Assembly (NCBI GenBank): GCA_039805725.1
Contig: JBDLTT010000032.1
Span: 1-36,092, forward strand
Length of the DNA: 36,092 nucleotides
Source of the DNA: Fluviibacter sp039805725
GTDB lineage: Bacteria > Pseudomonadota > Gammaproteobacteria > Burkholderiales > Rhodocyclaceae
Direction: 5' to 3'
In this document: piece after piece, positions 7,709-15,777 of the stretch
Position numbering within the stretch: the first letter of the stretch is position 1
Layout: each line of letters opens with the position of its first letter
Made by a program: the position numbers and the translations under genes
Notes under the pieces: model-generated
Seen by the model: the letters and a program-made list of their open reading frames with translations, nothing else
Told to the model about the DNA's origin: nothing
Database searches by the model: none

Positions 7709-9991
7709 CTAGCGCTTAGCCTGGAGGGCGTCCATGACTGCCATGGCGGTCATGTTCACCACCCGGCGCACCGTCGATGACGATGTCAGGATATGAACCG
7801 GCAAGGCGGCACCCAATAGAACGGGACCAATTGTCACGCCGGAACCACCAATCATCTTGATCAGGTTATACGAAATATTGGCAGCATCCAGATTAGGCAT
7901 GACCAGGACATTGGCCTCGCCCTTGAGCGTCGACTCCGGATAAGCGTTCAGACGAATCTCTTCAGACAGGGCCGAGTCACCATGCATTTCGCCATCGACT
8001 TCGAGCTCGCCCGAAGCCAAAGCTGGCAACAGGGCGGCGGCACGGCTCATCTTGAGCGCGGACGCCGATGCCGATGATCCGAAGTTCGAATGCGACAGCA
8101 GCGCAACTTTCGGATGCACACCAAAGCGCTTCACCTCGTCGGCAGCCAGCATGGCAATCTCGGCGATCTGCTCGGCATCCGGGTTTTCATTCACGTGTGT
8201 ATCGGTAATAAACAGTGAGCGCCCAGGTAGCATCAGGTAGTTCATCGCGGCAAACACATTCACGCCCGTCCGTTTGCCGATAACCTCGCTGACCACTTTA
8301 AGGTGGTCAGCGTACTGTCCGATCACACCGCAAATCATGCCATCAGCGTGACCGAGCTTCATGAGCATAGCGCCCATGAGGGTTGTGTCACGACGCATTT
8401 CCGACTTGGCGATATCCGGTGTCACACCGCGGCGCGCCATGAGCTTGTGATATGCCGTCCAACATTCGCGATAACGCGAATCGTCATGTGGGTTCACCAG
8501 CTCGAAATCAACGCCAGGTTTGATGCGCAAGCCGGCACGTTCGAGGCGCGTGGCCACCACTTCCGGGCGGCCAATTAATATCGGCGTTGCCAATTGCTCT
8601 TCGAGGACCACTTGGGTTGCACGCAGCACACGCTCGTCTTCACCTTCGGCGAACAGGATCCGCTGGCGCGGACCTTCCTTGCAGGCGACAAAAACTGCGC
8701 GCATGCCGATGCCGGTGTGATAAACAAACTCTTTGAGATGCTCGATGTACGCATCCATATCGGCGATCGGTCGGCGAGCAACACCCGAGCTGACTGCGGC
8801 CTTCGCCACGGCAGGCGCAATACGCGTAATGAGGCGCGGATCGAAAGGTTTGGGAATCAAGTACTCTGGCCCGAATTGCAGTTCGTGACCGGCGTAGGCC
8901 ATGGCCACTTCGTCGGAAACTTCCACTTCGGCGAGTTCGGCGATGGCGTAGACACACGCCAACTTCATTTCTTCTGTAATCGTTGTCGCGCCGACATCGA
9001 GTGCACCACGGAAAATAAACGGGAAACACAGCACGTTATTAACCTGGTTGGGGTAATCCGAACGGCCGGTGGCAATAATTGCATCGGGACGAACCTTGCG
9101 CGCCTCTTCCGGCATAATTTCCGGCGTTGGATTTGCCAACGCGAAAATCAGCGGATTTTCTCTCATGCCGTGCAACCACTCTGCCTTGAGTGCCCCGGCA
9201 GCAGATAAGCCCAGGAATATGTCCGCGCCGTTTAGTGCATCCTGTAACGTACGCGCCTTCGTATTTTGTGCATACTTTGCCTTAGTCGGTTCCATGTTGG
9301 CGTCACGGCCAACATAGATCACGCCCTTGGAATCGCAGACCGTAATGTTTTCCCGCTTGACACCGATTTCGCACCAGAGATCCAAACAGGCGATTGCGGC
9401 GGCACCCGCGCCTGACACGACCACACGGATTGTGGCGATGTCTTTTTTAATGACCTTGAGACCATTGATCAGCGCCGATGCGGAAATGATGGCTGTGCCA
9501 TGCTGGTCATCATGAAAGACCGGGATCTTCATACGCTTCTTGAGCTCACGCTCGATGTAGAAGCACTCCGGTGCTTTGATATCTTCGAGGTTGATACCGC
9601 CAAGCGTCGGCTCCAACGCAGCAATCATCTCGATCAGTTTGTCCGGGTCGTTTTCGGCCAGTTCGATATCGAAGACATCGATGCCGGCAAACTTTTTGAA
9701 CAGGCAACCCTTGCCTTCCATCACCGGCTTAGAGGCCAGCGGACCGATATTACCTAGACCGAGGACAGCTGTTCCGTTGGTGACAACGCCAACCAAATTG
9801 GCACGGGCGGTGAGCGTATCTGCCTCGTTGGGATTGGCTTCGATTTCTTCGCAGGCAAACGCCACGCCCGGAGAGTATGCCAACGCCAAATCGCGCTGGT
9901 TTGTCAGACCTTTTGTCGGCGTCACGGAGATTTTTCCGTGCGTAGGGTAACGGTGGTACTCCAGCGCAGCTGCGCGCAGATCCTTTTGCAT
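7709..9991 (-). CDS. maeB: NADP-dependent malic enzyme with phosphotransacetylase-like C-terminal domain
   Basis: This enzyme converts malate to pyruvate and CO2 with NADP reduction. The 760-residue length matches the MaeB hybrid class. The N-terminal malic domain (about 1-160) has YSPGVAFACEEI and the metal/catalytic stretch VFHDDQHGTAI. The nucleotide-binding domain (about 160-420) has VVSGAGAAAIA. The C-terminal region (about 430-760) is a phosphate-acetyltransferase-like domain with GRPEVVATRLERAG and LLSHSNFGSS. In characterised relatives this domain is regulatory, sensing acetyl-CoA, and is not catalytic. GGAGAG precedes the ATG. It lies downstream of a terminator and upstream of no co-directional close gene. 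Confidence 0.95.
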   Translation of the reverse strand: MQKDLRAAALEYHRYPTHGKISVTPTKGLTNQRDLALAYSPGVAFACEEIEANPNEADTLTARANLVGVVTNGTAVLGLGNIGPLASKPVMEGKGCLFKKFAGIDVFDIELAENDPDKLIEMIAALEPTLGGINLEDIKAPECFYIERELKKRMKIPVFHDDQHGTAIISASALINGLKVIKKDIATIRVVVSGAGAAAIACLDLWCEIGVKRENITVCDSKGVIYVGRDANMEPTKAKYAQNTKARTLQDALNGADIFLGLSAAGALKAEWLHGMRENPLIFALANPTPEIMPEEARKVRPDAIIATGRSDYPNQVNNVLCFPFIFRGALDVGATTITEEMKLACVYAIAELAEVEVSDEVAMAYAGHELQFGPEYLIPKPFDPRLITRIAPAVAKAAVSSGVARRPIADMDAYIEHLKEFVYHTGIGMRAVFVACKEGPRQRILFAEGEDERVLRATQVVLEEQLATPILIGRPEVVATRLERAGLRIKPGVDFELVNPHDDSRYRECWTAYHKLMARRGVTPDIAKSEMRRDTTLMGAMLMKLGHADGMICGVIGQYADHLKVVSEVIGKRTGVNVFAAMNYLMLPGRSLFITDTHVNENPDAEQIAEIAMLAADEVKRFGVHPKVALLSHSNFGSSASASALKMSRAAALLPALASGELEVDGEMHGDSALSEEIRLNAYPESTLKGEANVLVMPNLDAANISYNLIKMIGGSGVTIGPVLLGAALPVHILTSSSTVRRVVNMTAMAVMDALQAKR

Positions 9992-10031
9992 ATGCTCTCC
10001 GGCGATGTCCGCGACTCAAGGGTCTGCAGAC

Positions 10032-10060
10032 AAAAAAGACCGGCGCTTCGGGGGCCGGTC
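10032..10060 (-). terminator. Intrinsic terminator downstream of the isoaspartate methyltransferase gene
   Basis: Read on the minus strand, GACCGGC (10060-10054) and GCCGGTC (10044-10038) form a 7-bp GC-rich stem followed by six Ts (10037-10032). It ends the pcm transcript just before maeB. Confidence 0.75.
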
Positions 10061-10094
10061 AACCGCCAACCCTGGAAGCGCCAGCGGATTGATC

Positions 10095-10748
10095 TTAAAG
10101 ATTAAAATGGGCGGTGCGCGGCGCGTTTTCTAGCGGCGGCACATAGGTCTCAAACAGGGTCTCGCGGGAATAGGCGCCCGGGCCAGTGCAATGGATACGC
10201 ACAACTTCCATCACGGGGCCCGTGCCGACTACCGCCATCAGACGGCCACCCAAGGCTAGCTGGTGCAGCAACGCATTGGGGACTTCCGGTACCGAACCGG
10301 TCAAAACGATCGCATCGTAGGGTTCGCCCGCTTCGTACCCCTTGAGACCATCGCCTAGAATGAGCGTTACGTTCTCAATACCGGCTTCGGCCAGATTGGT
10401 CTGTGCCTGAGCCTGCAGTGCCGGGTCAATTTCCAAACTGGTCACATGCGCGCCCTGCGATGCGAGCAGCGCAGTCATGTACCCCGAACCGGTACCCACT
10501 TCCAGAATCTGCGCATCGGGCGCCAGTTCCAACTCCTGCAGCATGCGCGCTTCCATGCGCGGCGCCATCATAACGGCGTTGGACGTTAGTGGGATCTCGA
10601 TATCGGCAAAAGCTAGCGATCGATAGTTCTGTGGCACAAAGTCTTCCCGACGCACTTCGAACAAGAGATCCAGCACGTTTGGATCTAGGACATTCCACGG
10701 CCGAATTTGTTGTTCGACCATATTGAAGCGAGATTTTTCAGTGTTCAT
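10095..10748 (-). CDS. pcm: Protein-L-isoaspartate O-methyltransferase family protein
   Basis: This SAM-dependent methyltransferase has the Pcm fold and is predicted to methylate L-isoaspartyl residues so that damaged proteins can be repaired. The 217-residue product has MVEQQIRPWNV, REDFVP, the glycine motif ILEVGTGSGYMTALLA (motif I), and VTLILGDGLKGY (motif II). The usual ligand-loop sequence is altered (MMAPRMEARMLQ), a feature of a proteobacterial Pcm-like subgroup, so its substrate is less certain than for E. coli Pcm. ATG 10748 fits the family N-terminus (MNTEKSRFNMVEQQ). The frame upstream to 10817 is not family-like. Confidence 0.85.
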   Translation of the reverse strand: MNTEKSRFNMVEQQIRPWNVLDPNVLDLLFEVRREDFVPQNYRSLAFADIEIPLTSNAVMMAPRMEARMLQELELAPDAQILEVGTGSGYMTALLASQGAHVTSLEIDPALQAQAQTNLAEAGIENVTLILGDGLKGYEAGEPYDAIVLTGSVPEVPNALLHQLALGGRLMAVVGTGPVMEVVRIHCTGPGAYSRETLFETYVPPLENAPRTAHFNL

Positions 10749-10844
10749 GCGCAGATTTCCGGCGTAAAAGTTTGGAAAACGACCAATGACGTCTCGCACG
10801 ATTATACCCGCGCACATCGGTCGGGAACATCCCAGTAACGTCCT

Positions 10845-11018
10845 TCAGTCAGTGGGTTTCGGGTCCAATATCTGCGGTTCGCCCAAGGGCCGTCCACACC
10901 CCTGACACAGGCCGCTATCCGGGTCTGCCATGCAAACCCCGATACAGGGATACAACGCCTCAATGTCGGCAGAGGGCGATGGGGCAGGGTTAGCGGGTTG
11001 GGTTGGTTGGCTGGCCAT
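10845..11018 (-). CDS. DUF1289-type small four-cysteine protein (57 aa)
   Basis: This short gene was found by translating the gap between pcm and phaC. ATG 11018 opens a 57-codon frame ending in TGA at 10845. A Pro/Ser/Gln-rich N-terminus is followed by YPCIGVCMADPDSGLCQGCG, giving cysteines C25-x3-C29-x8-C38-x2-C41. This is the signature of DUF1289 (PF06945), small proteins of unknown function with a probable metal or iron-sulfur site. The usual trailing helix (Glu-Ile-x-x-Trp) is replaced by GRPLGEPQILDPKP. No good ribosome-binding site is visible. The stop is 96 bp upstream of the pcm start, so the two may be co-transcribed. Confidence 0.7.
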   Translation of the reverse strand: MASQPTQPANPAPSPSADIEALYPCIGVCMADPDSGLCQGCGRPLGEPQILDPKPTD

Positions 11019-11217
11019 CGTCGCAGTGTAACGCTGCCAGTACAGGACCTCAAATTCCCCTTGGGGCTACCCGAAAAGAATGACAACGCCATACCCCTTG
11101 TGCTATCGGGTCTTTACAGGCAATCTATGGCTGTCGCACCCCGTGCCGGCTGGGTTTGCCGTTTACGCGCGCCCCACGCAGCACGATTTTTTTGGCTTTT
11201 AGATTCCGGAGATCACC

Positions 11218-13068
11218 ATGTCGCAGTCCCCTAACCCCGCCGAGGGCTCGGAAGGCAAAAACCCTGCCGAACTGGTTCACGTATATGCCGAAGTTGCCCA
11301 ACGTGCATCGCGCGTTCTGAGCAGCTTTCTGGAGCGTCAGTCCGAAAAGGGTGTCAACACCGCCGGCGAAGAAGTGGGTATCGCCAAGGCTTTTATGGAT
11401 CTGTCAGCACGTCTGATGTCGAACCCGTACCAGCTGGCACAGACCCAGATGAACATGGTTCACAATTATTTCTCGCTTTGGCAGAACTCAATGATGCGCA
11501 TGATGGGGATGAGCGCCGAGCCGACCATGGCGCCGGATCGTGCCGACAAGCGCTTCAAGGATGAAGGCTGGCAACAAGATTTCGTGTTCGATTTCATCAA
11601 ACAGTCGTACCTCATCGCCTCCAAGCACATTCTGGACACCGTTGGCACCGTCGAAGGGATGGACGAGAAGCACCGTGAGAAAGTGAACTTTTACACCCGT
11701 CAGTACGTCGACGCCCTCTCGCCAAGCAACTTTGCGCTGACCAACCCGGAAGTGTTCCGCGAAACGGTTCGCACCCAGGGTCAGAACCTGGTCAAAGGTC
11801 TGAACAACCTGCTCCATGATGTCGAGGCTGGTGACGGTAAGCTACGTATCCGCATGACGGATACCTCGGCTTTTGAACTAGGCAAGAACGTGGCCACCAC
11901 CAAGGGAAAGGTCATATACCAGAACGACCTGTTCCAGCTGATTCACTACGAACCGACCACCAAGCAGCAATTTGAAGTGCCGCTGCTGATCGTGCCGCCC
12001 TGGATCAACAAGTTTTACATCCTCGATCTGCGCGAAAAGAATTCTTTCGTCAAGTGGACGACGGATCAGGGACATTCGACCTTCATCATCAGCTGGCTCA
12101 ACCCGGATGAGAAACACGCCGATCTGAACTTCGAGGACTACCTCCTGGAAGGCTCACTGGCCGCCATCAACGCTGTTGAGCAAGCAACAGGCTGCAAGAA
12201 GATCAACACCGCCGGCTACTGCCTGGGCGGCACACTGCTCATGTCGACGCTGGCCTACATGGCCGCCAAGAAAGATACCCGCGTCAATTCGGCCACCTTC
12301 TTCACAACCATGCTGGACTTTACGGATCCGGGCGAACTGGGCGTCTTCATCGATGAGGCCAGCATCGCCACGATTGAGAAGAAGATGGAAAAGACCGGTT
12401 ATCTGGATGGTTCGGAAATGGCCGGTACCTTCAGCATGCTGCGTGCCAACGATCTGGTCTGGTCCTTTGTCATCAACAACTACCTGATGGGCAAGGATCC
12501 GTTCCCGTTCGATCTGCTCTATTGGAACTCGGACTCGACGCGCATGCCTCGCGCCATGCACAGTTTCTACCTGCGCAACATGTACCTGAAAAACATTCTG
12601 AAGGAACCGGGTGGCATCACGCTGGGCGGCGTGCCTATTGATATCCGCAAGGTCAAGACCCCCTGTTATTTCGTTTCGGCTATCGAAGACCATATCGCCC
12701 CTTGGATGAGCACCTACATGGGCGTGCACCTGCCTTCGGGTCCGGTCAATTTCGTTCTGGGCGGCTCAGGCCATATTGCCGGCATCGTCAACCCGCCGGC
12801 CGGCAACAAGTACTGCTACTGGACCAACACCCAATTGCCAGAAACCGCGCAAGAGTGGTTCGAGGGGGCCAAGCAGCATGAAGGCTCGTGGTGGCCGAAC
12901 TGGGAGCAGTGGGTCGAGGCAATCGACGATAAGAAGGTTGCAGCCCGCGTGCCGGGAACCGGCCCGCTCAAGGCGATTGAAGATGCGCCGGGCAGCTTTG
13001 TCAAAATGCGTGCCGATGCCAAGAAAGCACCGGCAGCTTCCAAAGCCAAGGCTAAAGCTGCCAAGTAA
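11218..13068 (+). CDS. phaC: Class I poly(3-hydroxyalkanoate) synthase
   Basis: PhaC polymerises short-chain 3-hydroxyacyl-CoA to PHA at the surface of storage granules. The 616-residue protein has the N-terminal PhaC domain and the alpha/beta-hydrolase core. The lipase-like box is GYCLGG with catalytic Cys335, and the expected partners are Asp491 (AIEDHIAPW) and His519 (GGSGHIAGIVNPP). The Asp-His spacing of 28 equals that in the Cupriavidus necator enzyme (D480/H508). PPWINKFYILDL and the WWPNWEQW signature are present. After the usual C-terminal end there is a Lys/Ala-rich tail (KKAPAASKAKAKAAK). ATG has CGGAG upstream. No phaA, phaB or phasin gene is in the window. Confidence 0.96.
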   Translation: MSQSPNPAEGSEGKNPAELVHVYAEVAQRASRVLSSFLERQSEKGVNTAGEEVGIAKAFMDLSARLMSNPYQLAQTQMNMVHNYFSLWQNSMMRMMGMSAEPTMAPDRADKRFKDEGWQQDFVFDFIKQSYLIASKHILDTVGTVEGMDEKHREKVNFYTRQYVDALSPSNFALTNPEVFRETVRTQGQNLVKGLNNLLHDVEAGDGKLRIRMTDTSAFELGKNVATTKGKVIYQNDLFQLIHYEPTTKQQFEVPLLIVPPWINKFYILDLREKNSFVKWTTDQGHSTFIISWLNPDEKHADLNFEDYLLEGSLAAINAVEQATGCKKINTAGYCLGGTLLMSTLAYMAAKKDTRVNSATFFTTMLDFTDPGELGVFIDEASIATIEKKMEKTGYLDGSEMAGTFSMLRANDLVWSFVINNYLMGKDPFPFDLLYWNSDSTRMPRAMHSFYLRNMYLKNILKEPGGITLGGVPIDIRKVKTPCYFVSAIEDHIAPWMSTYMGVHLPSGPVNFVLGGSGHIAGIVNPPAGNKYCYWTNTQLPETAQEWFEGAKQHEGSWWPNWEQWVEAIDDKKVAARVPGTGPLKAIEDAPGSFVKMRADAKKAPAASKAKAKAAK

Positions 13069-13083
13069 CTGCTACACCCGCTG

Positions 13084-13119
13084 CAAAGAAAAAGCCCGCT
13101 GAAGCGGGCTTTTTCTTTG
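13084..13119. terminator. Perfect bidirectional terminator between phaC and HU
   Basis: CAAAGAAAAAGCCCGCT (13084-13100) pairs fully with 13103-13119, a 17-bp stem with GA at the centre. U-tracts are available on both strands, and it lies between convergent genes. Confidence 0.88.
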
Positions 13120-13132
13120 GATCGAAACGCGA

Positions 13133-13414
13133 TTACTTGCGCTTGTTCACAGCATCCTTGAATGCCTTACCGGCCGAGAACTTAACAGTCTTGGCAGCAG
13201 CGATCTTGATGGTTTCGCCGGTTTGCGGGTTGCGACCGGTACGAGCAGCGCGCTTGCCGCTCGAGAACGAACCGAAGCCCACCAGGCTCACCGAGTCACC
13301 CTTGGTCACGGCCTTAACAACAGCAGCGATCGTGGCGTCGAGGGCGGCTTGAGCAGCAGCTTTGCTCAGCTTGGCGTCTTTGGCGATTACTTCAATCAGT
13401 TCAGCTTTATTCAT
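13133..13414 (-). CDS. hup: HU-family DNA-binding protein
   Basis: HU is a small nucleoid protein that binds and bends DNA as a dimer. The 93-residue product starts MNKAELIEVIAKDAKLS. It carries the beta-arm region VGFGSFSSGKRAARTGRNPQTGE, which includes the arm-tip Arg-Asn-Pro, and ends in the basic KDAVNKRK. ATG 13414 is preceded by GGGAGA. The frame continues upstream to 13606 but those residues are not HU-like. It is monocistronic by layout, with a terminator downstream and about 260 bp of AT-rich non-coding DNA upstream that presumably holds its promoter. A weak candidate there is TTGTAA/CATAAT at 13511-13481 with a long 19-bp spacer. Confidence 0.96.
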   Translation of the reverse strand: MNKAELIEVIAKDAKLSKAAAQAALDATIAAVVKAVTKGDSVSLVGFGSFSSGKRAARTGRNPQTGETIKIAAAKTVKFSAGKAFKDAVNKRK

Positions 13415-13675
13415 AAGGGTGTCTCCCAAGTGTTTACAAAAATCTGTAGGACCAATGAGGTTCATCAGTTCCGTGTGGTCATTATGCCCTGACTTTCTGC
13501 AGCTTTTACAAGTACCACCATAAATTTTTTTGTTGCAAGAAAGCTGAAACACCGGCCACGGGCGGGTTCCAGGATGGTGCGCGCACGCATCACGGTGACG
13601 CGGCATGATTTCTTACAAAGACTCTCTTTCAAAAAAGTCCTATCATCGCAATGAATTATCGGCTTTTCATGAGAA

Positions 13676-14527
13676 TCATGATGAGTGTGCGCATGCACCA
13701 TTAGTGGCGCTGAAACCATTACAGGCTATGACTTTCCGGGCGTTGGTGCTGGTTTGTTCCGCCACGACTTGGATGGAAATGCCACGGAGATCGGCCAAAG
13801 TTTGGGCGATTCTCGGCAACTCTGAGGGTTCGTTTCTCCTATTACGCAACCAAGCGGGTGCCATGTCGGGCGCATCAGTTTCAAGAACAATGTGCCCTAA
13901 AGGGAGTTGTGCCGCTAGCCGGCGAATTCGCGTCGAACCTTCATAGGTCATGCTTCCGCCAAAACCCAATAGAAAGCCCATGCGTATCAGTTGTTCTGCC
14001 TGACTCTCGCTGCCGTTGAAGGCGTGTGCGATGCCTCCTGGTATCTTTGAATACTTGCCTTGCACACGCTTTAGAGACTGAATGACTTCCTCTACGGCAT
14101 GGCGCACATGAAGCAAAACAGGAAGACTATGCTTAATCGCCAGATCTAACTGCGCCTCAAACCATAGGCGCTGCTGCGCCATGTCTGGCACGCCGGTGTA
14201 TCCATCCAAACCAATCTCTCCAACGGCTATAGGACGATGCGCTTCTAGCTGTTGATCCAGGACTTGTAGATCTGTATCTACGGCATTTTCAATGTACAAG
14301 GGATGAATCCCGTAGGCCGGTAAAATCATTGGCCAGTCTTGCCGCGTTTGAGACGCAGCAGAAAGCGCTTCTACTGCATGAAATCCCAAGACCGCCACGG
14401 AGGGATTAAAGCAGCAATCAACCCCCGCCTGTTTGGCACGGATTAGCGCTTGCTCTCGATCTAAATCAAACTCTGATGCATCCCAATGTACGTGGGTGTC
14501 GACCCAGCCCTTGGAAAGCGGTTCCAT
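13676..14527 (-). CDS. TatD-family metal-dependent hydrolase
   Basis: The 283-residue product is a TIM-barrel amidohydrolase of the TatD/YcfH family. Members are metal-dependent nucleases, and some act on D-aminoacylated or damaged substrates. Predicted metal ligands are visible: H12 and H14 (VDTHVHWD), E104 (AVGEIGLDG), H140 (LLHVRH), H168 (IAHAFNGS) and D218 (LETDAPDM). ATG 14527 shares its A with the dadA stop (TGATG), so translation is very likely coupled. A longer frame to 14608 would lie inside dadA. The last residues (after ARKVIACNGF) are less conserved. Which TatD subclass it belongs to cannot be decided by eye. Confidence 0.9.
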   Translation of the reverse strand: MEPLSKGWVDTHVHWDASEFDLDREQALIRAKQAGVDCCFNPSVAVLGFHAVEALSAASQTRQDWPMILPAYGIHPLYIENAVDTDLQVLDQQLEAHRPIAVGEIGLDGYTGVPDMAQQRLWFEAQLDLAIKHSLPVLLHVRHAVEEVIQSLKRVQGKYSKIPGGIAHAFNGSESQAEQLIRMGFLLGFGGSMTYEGSTRIRRLAAQLPLGHIVLETDAPDMAPAWLRNRRNEPSELPRIAQTLADLRGISIQVVAEQTSTNARKVIACNGFSATNGACAHSS

Positions 14528-15777
14528 CAGTAGCAATAGGTAAATGGGAAGTCGACTTCGGGCCGCTGGCCGGAAATGATGTCTGCCAGCGCGCGACTGG
14601 AGCCGCACGACATCGTCCAGCCTAAAGTGCCATGACCTGTGTTTAGGAACAAGTTTTTTAAGCGTGATGCGCCGACAATCGGGACATTCGAGGGCGTTGC
14701 TGGGCGTAATCCGGTCCAGTAAACCGGTTCACCCACGGTACGCAGATGCGGGAAAATCTGGTGGGTACGTGCCGTAATGGCTTGGCAACGAACCTGATTC
14801 AGACCCATACCGTAACCGTTCATTTCTGCTGTACCAGCGATCCGTAGCCGATTACCCAAACGCGAAAATACCAGCTTGTGTCCGTCATCGGTCAGGCTGA
14901 CAGATGGTGCGAAGTTTTCACCTTCTGCCAGTGTCAGCGTGGCGGAATAGCCTTTCGCCGGATAAATCGGTAGGCGAATACCCAAGGGGTTGAGCAAGGC
15001 ATTGCTAAAGCTGCCGCAAGCAACAACGTATGCATCGGCCTGAATTCTTTCACCGTTGTAGCGCTCGGCATATTCGATCCGATCAGCAGTGCCGCGCAAA
15101 CGTACGATCGGCATGCCGTATTCAAAACGCACACCTCGCTGCGCCGCCAGTTCAGCCAAACGACGCGTGAACAGGTGCGCATCACCAGACTCATCAGAAG
15201 GTGTGTAATGCCCGCCAACGATCATTGGCCTTGCATCGCTCAGCGCCGGTTCGATGCGTTCGCATTCCACAGCATCGACCTGGCTTCGATCAAGACCAAA
15301 ATCACGCATGACTTCGGCCGCCATGGCAGCACCTTCAAATTCACGCTGGTCGGTATAAAAATGCAAAATTCCCCGAGTCAACTCGTCATAAGAGAGGCCA
15401 GTTTTGCTCCGAAGTTCAATCAAGCTTCGACGGCTGTAGCTGGCAAGAGACACAATCGCACGAATATTTTCTTTAGTTCTTCCGGGTGAGCACTCGCGTA
15501 GGAACTGAAAGCCCCAGCGGAACAGTTCAGGATCCAAGCGCCAGCGGAATAGCAACGGCGCGTCTTCCTTGCCCAGCCAGCCGAAGATCTTGCGTATTGC
15601 TCCGGGATTTGCCCAAGGTTCGGCATGCGATACAGAAATTTGGCCGCCATTAGCGAAACTGGTTTCTTGCCCGGCACCGGGCTGCCGGTCGACAACTGTG
15701 ACCTCATGACCCGCTTCCGACAAATACCACGCAGTAGTGGTGCCAACGACGCCCGCACCGATCACCAACATTTTCAT
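14527..15777 (-). CDS. dadA: D-amino acid dehydrogenase (small subunit type)
   Basis: This FAD-dependent membrane-associated enzyme oxidises D-amino acids (typically D-alanine) to 2-oxo acids and passes electrons to the respiratory chain. The 416 residues open with the Rossmann motif MKMLVIGAGVVGTTTAWYL and contain the DadA signatures SFANGGQISVSHAEPWANP, YPAKGYSAT and WTGLRPATPSNVPIVG. They end with NTGHGTLGWTMSCGS. It overlaps the spoT stop by 4 bp (ATGA) at its start and the tatD start by 1 bp at its end. It is therefore translated within the spoT message. No alanine racemase gene is adjacent. Confidence 0.95.
   Translation of the reverse strand: MKMLVIGAGVVGTTTAWYLSEAGHEVTVVDRQPGAGQETSFANGGQISVSHAEPWANPGAIRKIFGWLGKEDAPLLFRWRLDPELFRWGFQFLRECSPGRTKENIRAIVSLASYSRRSLIELRSKTGLSYDELTRGILHFYTDQREFEGAAMAAEVMRDFGLDRSQVDAVECERIEPALSDARPMIVGGHYTPSDESGDAHLFTRRLAELAAQRGVRFEYGMPIVRLRGTADRIEYAERYNGERIQADAYVVACGSFSNALLNPLGIRLPIYPAKGYSATLTLAEGENFAPSVSLTDDGHKLVFSRLGNRLRIAGTAEMNGYGMGLNQVRCQAITARTHQIFPHLRTVGEPVYWTGLRPATPSNVPIVGASRLKNLFLNTGHGTLGWTMSCGSSRALADIISGQRPEVDFPFTYCY

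Noticed and set aside
8594..9208. 204-codon plus-strand frame
   Set aside because: It lies wholly antisense to the well-conserved maeB coding sequence and its translation resembles no protein family.
10802..11092. 96-codon minus-strand frame upstream of pcm
   Set aside because: The overlapping frame at 10845-11018 has the DUF1289 cysteine signature. The 96-codon frame is its out-of-phase shadow, rich in Arg, Pro and Trp.
12154..12729. 191-codon minus-strand frame
   Set aside because: It is antisense inside phaC, a His/Arg-rich shadow of phaC codon use, with no start signal or domain.
13668..13680. CATGA-GAA-TCATG hairpin at the tatD 3' end
   Set aside because: The stem is only 5 bp and weak, with no T-run following on the minus strand, so it is not a credible terminator.
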